From: Bacteroidetes bacterium GWF2_49_14
Lineage (GTDB): Bacteria > Bacteroidota > Bacteroidia > Bacteroidales > UBA12481
Assembly: GCA_001769295.1 (NCBI GenBank)
Contig: MEOR01000048.1
Location: 1 to 40,374, forward strand
DNA length: 40,374 nt
Direction: 5' to 3'
Shown here piece by piece: positions 26,556-33,103 of the stretch. Position 1 is the first letter of the stretch. The number at the start of each line of letters is the position of its first letter. Position numbers and translations under genes: made by a program. Below the pieces are notes generated by a model. That model did no database searches. It was not told the origin of the DNA and saw nothing but the letters and a program-made list of their open reading frames with translations.

Positions 26556-27002
26556 TTAGCGGAATTGAGGGATAATACGCGTGGTTTCTTTCTCTTTTAT
26601 AATGGCATTCCCAATGGCCCATTTTGAGCCGCCCACCTCACCTGGAAATCCGGCAGCGGAGCAGGAATCACCTTTTGCAACGCAAACGATCCCGGCCTGG
26701 TAATAGTAGGTTCCCGGCGCCAGCTCGAACTGATAAACCAATTTACTGTTGTATACATTGGCTACATCCAGAAAGTGTCCTTTATAAAGTTCTTCAGCTG
26801 TTTTTGCAATGCTCAGGTCCGCCCGCAAAACACGGTTGGGCGGCAGGTAGGAGCCGGGTACCCGAAATTCAATCTCCAGGGTTCCTACAATTTTCGGGGT
26901 ATCGGTATTCCCGTTATTATTGTTATTGGGATCAACCGGATCATCGCACGAGAAAAAGAGGAAGAGTCCGGCTAACAGAGAAAAAAGTATTGACCGCGTC
27001 AT
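26556..27002 (-). CDS. Small lipoprotein of unknown function
   Basis: 148 residues. The signal MTRSILFSLLAGLFLFFSC gives a lipidated Cys at 19, followed by an acidic and Asn-rich linker (DDPVDPNNNNNG). The mature domain is short and looks all-beta (GTLEIEFRVPG, YQFELAPGTYYYQAGIVC). The phrase FELAPGTYYYQAGI recalls carboxypeptidase-regulatory-like or transthyretin-like strands, but no family is assigned. It sits 3 nt after the 347-residue lipoprotein gene and 2 nt before the PKD-FISUMP gene, so the three products probably act together at the cell surface. Confidence 0.72.
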   Translation of the reverse strand: MTRSILFSLLAGLFLFFSCDDPVDPNNNNNGNTDTPKIVGTLEIEFRVPGSYLPPNRVLRADLSIAKTAEELYKGHFLDVANVYNSKLVYQFELAPGTYYYQAGIVCVAKGDSCSAAGFPGEVGGSKWAIGNAIIKEKETTRIIPQFR

Positions 27003-27005
27003 AAT

Positions 27006-28049
27006 TTAATATTTTAATTCGTTGGTGCTGTCACGGTCTCCGGTATGGTCCAAAAAGCCCAGTCCCCGGGTATACCGTCCGTAAGCCATGCTGTCGAGCG
27101 TAACGCTGGATAGAAAAAGGTTGGAAATATTGACTTCGGCCATGGAGCTGAATAGCCCGATGCCATTGGTGACATTCGAATAAACCGGCTTCTCCATCAG
27201 GGCTCCTTCGGAAGGGGCTGTCGATTCCACATAATATTTTAGCTCTACTCCGCCGCTAAGAATCTGAAAATCGAGTCCAACCGCCAGTCGCTCAATGCCA
27301 GCCTTGGAAACCAGGCTTTCTTCAAGAACATGCATAAACCGGGCACCGGAAACATCCTTGCTCAGGTATTCGATGTTAGACCCGGGATTGGAGAATCCCT
27401 GCGGCCATATCAGCGTCTTTTCTGATGTTACTCCGCCCAGGGTTTCGAGGTACTTGAAACGAACGACCACCTGGTAAACTCCGGCTTTTTCAACCGGCTG
27501 CCAACGGCAGGTGTAGTTGGCTCCTTCGTACAGGCTTATTTTCCTGATTGGCAAAGGCATAGGGTCAACAACGGTGAGAGAACCCAGCGTGGTGGTCTCA
27601 GCATACAAAACCTTCTCCTTGCTGCCTAGATAAATATAAAGCCGGTACAGTTGCTTGGGAAGGATTCGTGCGGACGCTTTATAGAGCAGGTGTTTATCTG
27701 TAGGAAAGAATCCTGTATCCTTCTGAATTTCCGTTGTTGGGTTAAACCTGATGGTCTCTTTAACCTCGTTATTCTGCCACCGCTCAAGGCTTACAACCAC
27801 TTCACCCGGAAAAACCATGCTGTCGGGGTGGGGAGGGAATTCCAGTGCGGCCTGGTCGATGAGGTACGTTTTCTGCAACCGCAGATACTGGAAAGAATCG
27901 GCGGTGTTAAGAATGCAGTAAACAATAGGGGTATCCAGGTTATCGGAGTTTATATCAAAATCCGTACTGCACGATTGTATTGTGGCAATAAAAAAAAGTG
28001 CCTGAATACCTGTTAGAATGGTTTTTTTCACGCTGTCAACTTCAAACAT
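27006..28049 (-). CDS. DUF4249-like surface lipoprotein
   Basis: 347 residues from ATG 28049. A GTG at 28031 giving MKKTILTGIQALFFIATIQSC is equally plausible; a longer frame to 28139 puts the signal too far inside. The lipobox is TIQSC. The pattern after it (TDFDINSDNLDTPIVYCILN ... YLRLQKTYLI) and the late segment EKPVYSNVTNGIGLFSS resemble DUF4249-type proteins, which in Bacteroidota often accompany TonB-dependent receptors; none is visible here. This family assignment is only moderate. It is the first gene of the three-lipoprotein cluster, behind a possible sigma-54 site at 28135-28150. Confidence 0.68.
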   Translation of the reverse strand: MFEVDSVKKTILTGIQALFFIATIQSCSTDFDINSDNLDTPIVYCILNTADSFQYLRLQKTYLIDQAALEFPPHPDSMVFPGEVVVSLERWQNNEVKETIRFNPTTEIQKDTGFFPTDKHLLYKASARILPKQLYRLYIYLGSKEKVLYAETTTLGSLTVVDPMPLPIRKISLYEGANYTCRWQPVEKAGVYQVVVRFKYLETLGGVTSEKTLIWPQGFSNPGSNIEYLSKDVSGARFMHVLEESLVSKAGIERLAVGLDFQILSGGVELKYYVESTAPSEGALMEKPVYSNVTNGIGLFSSMAEVNISNLFLSSVTLDSMAYGRYTRGLGFLDHTGDRDSTNELKY

Positions 28050-28134
28050 TAAGAATACCAATACGGTAACACATCCGGCCTTTTCAGTTGGGGGGACCAA
28101 AAAGCCGCGTAAAAATACGACACTAGCCGGCATA

Positions 28135-28150
28135 AACAAGTTTTATGCCA
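28135..28150 (-). promoter_or_regulatory. Possible sigma-54 (-24/-12) promoter
   Basis: On the minus strand TGGCATAAAACTTGTT matches the sigma-54 pattern TGGCAC-N5-TTGCW with exact spacing; it differs in having T in place of C after TGGCA and GT in place of GC at -12. It is 85-100 nt upstream of the first lipoprotein gene. The -12 mismatch keeps confidence low. Confidence 0.35.
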
Positions 28151-28223
28151 ACAACTACGTCTCATTTTCACATTTTTTAAGACTTCAAAAACCGTGCAAG
28201 GTTTAACCGGTTGACAGAATGAC

Positions 28224-29057
28224 CTAACCCGGGCGGGTTTTTCTTTCTCGTGTTCTGATAACCGACTTAACACCCGAAGCGAGAAGATAAATCAGCACCA
28301 GTGAAAAAATGATCGCGGCACCGGAAGGAATGTTGAGTGTGTAGGAAAGGATCAGGCCGGTCAGGGACCCGGCAAAACCGATCCCGATTGACAGGAAAAT
28401 AATCCGTTTAAGGTTATTTGAAAAGATAAGAGCTGTATTCTGAGGGATGGTCAGAAGGGATAAAACCAGAATGATTCCTGCCACACGTATGTAAACAACT
28501 GCTGTTAAGGCAACCAGGCCGGCCAGGATATACTTGAATAAACTTACCGGGGCACGGCTGGTGCGGGCGAAGTCCTCATCGAAGGTGATGTACTGGATCA
28601 GCCTGAAGAATGGGATGAAAATAGCCAGGACCAGTACCATAAGGCCCGACATAACCACGAGGTCGGATCTGGAAACACTGAGGATATTCCCAAATAGGTA
28701 GCTCATCAGGTTGGGTGCATATCCGGGGGCCAGTGAAATGAAAATGATTCCAACAGCCATCCCAAGTGACCAGATCATTGCGATCACGGAATCTTCCCTT
28801 ATTTTCTGGTACTTCGACAAATATTCAACTCCGAGGCCGGAAATCAGCCCGAATACCGCCGCACCTGCGAGCGGATTGATCCCCAGGAAAAATCCCAGTC
28901 CCAGGCCCCCGAAAGAGGCATGGGTAATTCCTCCGGTAATGAAAACCATACGTCTCGAAACAACGTAAGTCCCTATTATGCCTGCAGTTATGGCGCCAAT
29001 CAGCGATGCCAGCAATGCATTCTGTATGAAAGTGTATGAAAGGAACTGGGCTATCAT
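28224..29057 (-). CDS. znuB: Zinc/manganese ABC transporter permease (ZnuB-like)
   Basis: 277 residues, an ABC-3 family inner-membrane permease with about eight hydrophobic helices. The family signature is near the N-terminus (RRMVFITGGITHASFGGLGLGFFLG), and VLSLLTIPQNTALIF lies in the second half. It forms the membrane channel that takes Zn(II) or Mn(II) from the periplasmic binding protein, powered by the ATPase encoded just upstream, whose gene it overlaps by 4 bp. It is the last gene of the operon. Zinc rather than manganese is inferred from the His-rich loop of the binding protein. Confidence 0.92.
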   Translation of the reverse strand: MIAQFLSYTFIQNALLASLIGAITAGIIGTYVVSRRMVFITGGITHASFGGLGLGFFLGINPLAGAAVFGLISGLGVEYLSKYQKIREDSVIAMIWSLGMAVGIIFISLAPGYAPNLMSYLFGNILSVSRSDLVVMSGLMVLVLAIFIPFFRLIQYITFDEDFARTSRAPVSLFKYILAGLVALTAVVYIRVAGIILVLSLLTIPQNTALIFSNNLKRIIFLSIGIGFAGSLTGLILSYTLNIPSGAAIIFSLVLIYLLASGVKSVIRTRERKTRPG

Positions 29058-29791
29058 GATGGGTGCGTATGCAATACCCGGTGGGGAACATGACCATGGG
29101 TGATCAGGTCTATCGGGCAGTTATAAGATTCGAGTATCTGTTCCGTGAGTTGGTTGTCGGGATGGTAATGCAGGTAATGATTAACGCAGGCAATGGTTTT
29201 TACCGATGAGAGGATCTGACCCACATCATGACTGACCAGCAGGATGGCTGTCTCCTGATTGATGGCCTCAAGCAGTTCATAGAGTTCATGCTCAAACCGG
29301 TTGTCAACATAGGTTACCGGCTCATCCAGGATAAGAAGATCAGGGTCAGAGATCAGCGCCCGCCCTATAAATACCCGCTGCATCTGTCCGCCCGACAGCT
29401 CACCGATACTCCTGCGTGAAAAAGTCAACATCCCAACCTTCTCCAGCACCTCCCTGGCTTTGAGTTTATCATCCCGGGTAACCCGTGAGGTGAGTTTTCC
29501 TTTTTTTAGCAGTCCGGAAAGAACAACTTCTTCCACAGATATCGGGAAACGATTGTCAAAATTTTGATATTGAGGCAGATAGCCGATGTTGACACTGGCC
29601 GGAACCGATACGATACCCTTCCAGGGTTCGAGCAGACCTAAGATTATGCGGATCAGGGTTGATTTTCCCCCGCCGTTTGGTCCGATCATCCCGATAAAAT
29701 CCTTTTTGAAAATTTCGAGATTAGCCTTCTCAATTACGGGTTCGGTACCATAACCGAAGGTAATGTCTCTCAGTTCAATTAGCTTCTCCAT
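29054..29791 (-). CDS. znuC: Zinc/manganese ABC transporter ATPase (ZnuC-like)
   Basis: 245 residues, a cytoplasmic ABC ATPase. The Walker A motif GPNGGGKST is at about 37-45, the Q-loop in YLPQYQNFD, the signature LSGGQMQRV at about 132-140, Walker B LLILDEP at about 152-158 and the switch His in LLVSHDVG. The short C-terminal extension contains several His residues (CVNHYLHYHP, HGHVPHRVLHTHP), which may bind metal and regulate activity. It lies between the binding-protein gene (3-nt gap) and the permease gene (4-bp overlap). Confidence 0.94.
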   Translation of the reverse strand: MEKLIELRDITFGYGTEPVIEKANLEIFKKDFIGMIGPNGGGKSTLIRIILGLLEPWKGIVSVPASVNIGYLPQYQNFDNRFPISVEEVVLSGLLKKGKLTSRVTRDDKLKAREVLEKVGMLTFSRRSIGELSGGQMQRVFIGRALISDPDLLILDEPVTYVDNRFEHELYELLEAINQETAILLVSHDVGQILSSVKTIACVNHYLHYHPDNQLTEQILESYNCPIDLITHGHVPHRVLHTHPS

Positions 29792-29794
29792 CGG

Positions 29795-30706
29795 TTACTT
29801 TACAATATCCATTGCGGCCAGCTCTCTGACGATCCGCTGCAATTCGTTGATCCAGTCATCCGACATCGGATCGATGATGACGACACGGGCATTAATTTCC
29901 CTTGCAAGGGTTTCGGCATTCTCCTGGTCATACTCCTTCTGTATGAAAATGGTATTGATCTGTTCGGCGGAAGAGAGATCAACCAATTCTTTAAAATGCG
30001 AAGCTGCCGGCTCCTTGCCGCCTTCTTCCATAGCATGCTGTATCAGGTTGTAATCCCTGGCAATGTAGTTTAACGCCGGATGAAATATGATGAAACTACG
30101 ATGCTTCAGGGGTTCCAGGGTAATTTTAAACTGATTGTCGAGACTGTCAAGGCGCTGTTCCAGTTTCCTGAGGTTTCCGGTAACCAGGTTTTCGCAGGAC
30201 GGGTCAGCAGCCTGAAGTCCTCTTGCCATTTTTTCAGCGATAAGTTTAGCCTCCTTTACCGACAGCCAGTAATGGGGATCGGGTCCCTCATGTGAATGGC
30301 CATGGTCTGATTTTTCCACTTCATGATCATCATGCTCTGCCTCGGCATCTTCAATGATTATCAGGTTAATGCCTTCTGATAAATCGACAATTTTCAGGTC
30401 CGGATTATTTGATCTGATACCGGGCATCCAGGCTTCTTCGAACCCTAAATGACCGTTAATAAACAGAACAGAGGACTCTTCCATTTCCTGCAGTTGCCTG
30501 GGAGCGGGTTCATAGGAATGGTGGTCGGCTCCGGGCGGAACAAGAACGTTAACCCGAAACTTCTCGCCAGCCAGCTGCTCAACAAAGTATTTGAATGGCA
30601 GGATACTGACGGTCACAATCGGCTGATCGGTCCTGGTGTCAGGTTTTGGTTTGCAGCCTGTCAAGAGTAAAGAAGAAAGAAGAAAGATGAAAGATATACG
30701 CTTCAT
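29795..30706 (-). CDS. znuA: Zinc ABC transporter substrate-binding lipoprotein (ZnuA-like)
   Basis: 303 residues. The lipoprotein signal MKRISFIFLLSSLLLTGC puts the lipidated Cys at 18, consistent with anchoring to a membrane. Cluster 9 binding-protein features are VSILPFKYFVEQLAGE, GADHHSYEPAP with metal-binding His at 62/63, a His/Asp/Glu-rich mobile loop at about 120-140 (several H residues, typical of zinc-specific members), HYWLS with His145 and the later FHPALNYIARDY. The loop favours zinc over manganese. It is 2 nt after the acyl-CoA ligase gene and 3 nt before znuC. No Zur box was identified. Confidence 0.94.
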   Translation of the reverse strand: MKRISFIFLLSSLLLTGCKPKPDTRTDQPIVTVSILPFKYFVEQLAGEKFRVNVLVPPGADHHSYEPAPRQLQEMEESSVLFINGHLGFEEAWMPGIRSNNPDLKIVDLSEGINLIIIEDAEAEHDDHEVEKSDHGHSHEGPDPHYWLSVKEAKLIAEKMARGLQAADPSCENLVTGNLRKLEQRLDSLDNQFKITLEPLKHRSFIIFHPALNYIARDYNLIQHAMEEGGKEPAASHFKELVDLSSAEQINTIFIQKEYDQENAETLAREINARVVIIDPMSDDWINELQRIVRELAAMDIVK

Positions 30707-30708
30707 AA

Positions 30709-32646
30709 TCAGTTAAATGGTAGGAATTTCTTTACCGCATCCTTATTGTGTTCGTTCACAACGTTGCTGCATTCAGGGGTATACATGGCCTCAATGCGGT
30801 CGTGGTAAACCTCCTGGATTTTATGCCGAACCATTTTCATTGTAGAGTTGATCATCAGGTTTTGTTCGGTAAACGGCTCATTGATAATCTGAAAGGTTGT
30901 TGGAACCCATTTTTCCGGGAATTGGTTCCGATATTCTGCCGTATCCTTGAACTTGTAAAAATCAAGCTTGACAGCCTTGATCAGAACTTCAGCATCAGAG
31001 ATCTTGTTTCTCTCGATATACTTCTTCACTTTGCCGGCATCCAGGGTAACCACGGCAGTGGTGTATTTTCTCATATCGTTGTAAACCATAACCTGATTAA
31101 CCAGCTCGGACGAATTCTGAATGGCCTCCTCAATTCCTTCCGGGGAATACTTTTCACCATCGGATGAGATGAGCAGGGCTTTAGCCCGACCAATAACAAC
31201 CAGGAATCCGTCCTTGTCGTAGTAACCCAGGTCACCGGTAAACAACCAACCATCCTTTATTGTTTTGGCCGTTGATTCCGGATTCTTATAATAGCCTTTC
31301 ATAACATTTTCACCCTTGATAACAATCTCGCCTTTCTCACCACTCATGGCTTCGGTTCCGTCAGATTTGATGATCTTGCAGATCAGATTCGGTATTACCT
31401 TTCCTGATGTTCCCATTTTGTGTACTTCCATGGTGTTGCCGGAAATGATAGGGGTGGCTTCACTCAGTCCATATCCCTGGTGGACCGGAACTCCGATTGC
31501 ATTGAAGAACACCTGTTGGCGTATATCCAACAATGCCCCACCGCCCACGCAATAGCGGATGCTGTTCCCGAAAATTCCCCTGACTTTTTTGAAAACCAGC
31601 GTCTCTGCCAGAATGTAAGGAAGGTAATTAGTCATCCGGATTAAAACGCCGGCCTTTTTAAATCCATCGCCTTCCATGCGGATTTTAGCGTTCAATCCTG
31701 CCTGGAAAATGCCGTTCACAAATTTTCCTTTGGCTGCGACCCCTTCTTTGATCTTCGACATGAAGTTGGCCGTGAGGGCAGGAACGGTCAGGATAAAATG
31801 CGGATTGGCCTCAACCAGGTTAATCGGAATATTTTTAACCGTCTGAACCCCGCCGCCTCTGGCATCAACAAAATAGAGACTCAGCCCGCGCAGCAGGGCA
31901 GCGTATATCCCTACGGTATGTGCAAAGGAGTGGTCGAGCGGAAGAATGATATACAGCCGGTCGTTTTCCGTTACATTGAACATTTCCATGGCATCATGGC
32001 AATTGGAGTAATAATTCAGCTGAGAAAGCATGATTCCCTTTGGATCACCCGTGGTTCCGGAGGTGTAGGAGATTGTCACAATGTCATCCTCTTCGGTTTC
32101 CTCTTCAATTTTTTCCAGTAACGCTTCGGTTTCTTCCCAATGGAATTTGCCCGATTGCACCAATTCCGAATACCTGACAATATCTTTTTCCGGATTGATG
32201 CCAAACTGTTTACAGTCGGATTCAATCCCGCTTAGATCATCTTCCAGATAAATGATCTTGTGGGTATGCTCCATTGCACTCCAGATCGAGGCTACTTTTT
32301 CAAACGTGTTTCTGGAAACAACAATAGCCTTTGAATCCGAATGGTTCAGCCGGAACAGAACTTCATCGGGCATCAATTTTATTGACAGGGGAACCGTAGT
32401 GCAGCCAGCGAAAAGAATGCCATATTCGCTGGTAATCCAACGGTTGCGTCCCTCTGCCAGAATTGAGATCTTATCGCCTTTTCCAATCCCCAGCTGATGA
32501 ATCCCGGCTGCGAGGAATCTCGATTCATTCAACACGTTCGGGTAAGTCATACCCACCCAACCGGAATCGCCCTTCTGGTTGGTATACGCTGCTGCCGGAT
32601 ATTGAACGGCACTTTCACGAAGCATGCGGAGGACTGTACGTTTCAT
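30709..32646 (-). CDS. Long-chain fatty-acid-CoA ligase (AMP-forming)
   Basis: 645 residues, ANL superfamily. Activates fatty acids with ATP to an acyl-adenylate and then acyl-CoA. The P-loop-like motif YTSGTTGDPKG is at about 194-204, GYGLSEATPI at the adenylate site, then GWLFTGDLGYYDKDGFLVVIGRAKALLISSDGEKYSPEGIE, the hinge and FadD-type segment. The C-terminus (NSTMKMVRHKIQEVY) carries the family lysine region. Length and motifs fit eukaryote-like long-chain synthetases common in Bacteroidota. The coupling to znuACB downstream (2-nt gap) is unusual. A heptanucleotide array begins 14 nt upstream of the ATG. Confidence 0.92.
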   Translation of the reverse strand: MKRTVLRMLRESAVQYPAAAYTNQKGDSGWVGMTYPNVLNESRFLAAGIHQLGIGKGDKISILAEGRNRWITSEYGILFAGCTTVPLSIKLMPDEVLFRLNHSDSKAIVVSRNTFEKVASIWSAMEHTHKIIYLEDDLSGIESDCKQFGINPEKDIVRYSELVQSGKFHWEETEALLEKIEEETEEDDIVTISYTSGTTGDPKGIMLSQLNYYSNCHDAMEMFNVTENDRLYIILPLDHSFAHTVGIYAALLRGLSLYFVDARGGGVQTVKNIPINLVEANPHFILTVPALTANFMSKIKEGVAAKGKFVNGIFQAGLNAKIRMEGDGFKKAGVLIRMTNYLPYILAETLVFKKVRGIFGNSIRYCVGGGALLDIRQQVFFNAIGVPVHQGYGLSEATPIISGNTMEVHKMGTSGKVIPNLICKIIKSDGTEAMSGEKGEIVIKGENVMKGYYKNPESTAKTIKDGWLFTGDLGYYDKDGFLVVIGRAKALLISSDGEKYSPEGIEEAIQNSSELVNQVMVYNDMRKYTTAVVTLDAGKVKKYIERNKISDAEVLIKAVKLDFYKFKDTAEYRNQFPEKWVPTTFQIINEPFTEQNLMINSTMKMVRHKIQEVYHDRIEAMYTPECSNVVNEHNKDAVKKFLPFN

Positions 32647-32659
32647 ATTGTTGGTATTA

Positions 32660-32708
32660 GTTTCCGGTTGCCGGTTACCCGTTTCCGGTTATTGGTTTCT
32701 GGTTTGTC
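32660..32708. repeat. Heptanucleotide repeat array 4
   Basis: Seven 7-bp units in register: GTTTCCG, GTTGCCG, GTTACCC, GTTTCCG, GTTATTG, GTTTCTG, GTTTGTC. The array lies immediately upstream of the acyl-CoA ligase ATG (32646), so it should be part of its 5' untranslated leader if transcription starts near 32780. Confidence 0.65.
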
Positions 32709-32780
32709 AAGAGCGTTGTCATCCCCGCGAAAGCGGGGACCGGTTGCCTTTCTCTGAATCTAAATTTCTACTCACTCCTT

Positions 32781-32788
32781 CAAATTTA
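32781..32788 (-). promoter_or_regulatory. Possible -7 element for the ligase-znu operon
   Basis: TAAATTTG on the minus strand matches TAnnTTTG exactly, about 135 nt upstream of the ligase ATG. A -33 TTTG is missing, so support is modest. The leader would include the GNRA palindrome and array 4. Confidence 0.35.
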
Positions 32789-32920
32789 AACTGTTGTATA
32801 GTGCCCCGGGCAGTTCCCCCTCGTATTCACCGCGGAAATCCCAGTCTGACTGCAGGCGACATCTGAAAAAATAATCGTACTGGCAATCAGACCAATGCAA
32901 AACAGGACCTTTTTTTTCAT
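32786..32920 (-). CDS. Short secreted or lipoprotein-like peptide
   Basis: 44 residues. The frame opens with a basic stretch and hydrophobic core (MKKKVLFCIGLIASTIIF) and then SDVACSQTG, which may be a poor lipobox or a type I cleavage region. Only about 20 residues follow, ending GNCPGHYTTV. The strong signal-peptide start suggests either a real small secreted peptide or the truncated start of a former lipoprotein gene. No family is recognised and no ribosome binding site stands out. Confidence 0.4.
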   Translation of the reverse strand: MKKKVLFCIGLIASTIIFSDVACSQTGISAVNTRGNCPGHYTTV

Positions 32921-32964
32921 AGCAGGTTCAGGAAAGAAGTTAAAAATACAATTAATCTCCTACC

Positions 32965-33000
32965 AAAAAAAACGAAGGGTGCCTCTCGCCACCCTTCGTT
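32965..33000 (-). terminator. Terminator of the 33100-35826 gene
   Basis: On the minus strand AACGAAGGGTG (33000-32990) and CACCCTTCGTT (32981-32971) form an 11-bp perfect stem with an 8-nt loop, followed by a run of T residues down to 32965. It is about 100 nt past the propeller gene's stop codon. Confidence 0.88.
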
Positions 33001-33003
33001 TAT

Positions 33004-33073
33004 CTGGTCACCGGTCACTGGTCCCGTGTCACGCGTGGCGCGTCACGATTCATGTGTCACGATTAGTGCGTGG
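33004..33073. repeat. Heptanucleotide repeat array 5
   Basis: Ten 7-bp units in register: CTGGTCA, CCGGTCA, CTGGTCC, CGTGTCA, CGCGTGG, CGCGTCA, CGATTCA, TGTGTCA, CGATTAG, TGCGTGG. It lies between the terminator hairpin and the palindrome that abuts the propeller gene. Confidence 0.65.
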
Positions 33074-33077
33074 GCAA

Positions 33078-33103
33078 CACGGGCGCACGCCGTGCGCCCC
33101 TAC
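33078..33103. repeat. REP-like palindrome overlapping a stop codon
   Basis: GGGCGCACG (33081-33089) and CGTGCGCCC (33091-33099) are perfect inverted arms. On the minus strand the element reads GTAGGGGCGCAC..., and its TAG (33102-33100) is the stop codon of the propeller gene. Related elements occur at 35838-35861 and 36868-36886. Confidence 0.65.

Larger units (their letters stand above)
32647..33099. other. Repeat-rich intergenic region
   Basis: A 453-bp gap between two leftward genes. From left to right it holds heptanucleotide array 4, a GNRA-loop palindrome (TCCCCGC-GAAA-GCGGGGA at 32722-32739), a possible -7 box, a short signal-peptide frame on the minus strand, the terminator of the gene to the right, heptanucleotide array 5 and a long palindrome that reaches into the stop codon of the right-hand gene. 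No other gene is seen. Confidence 0.7.

Noticed and set aside
28187-28216. Terminator after znuB
   Set aside because: Only a 5-bp stem (AAACC/GGTTT) with a short T-run is seen on the minus strand; too weak to call.
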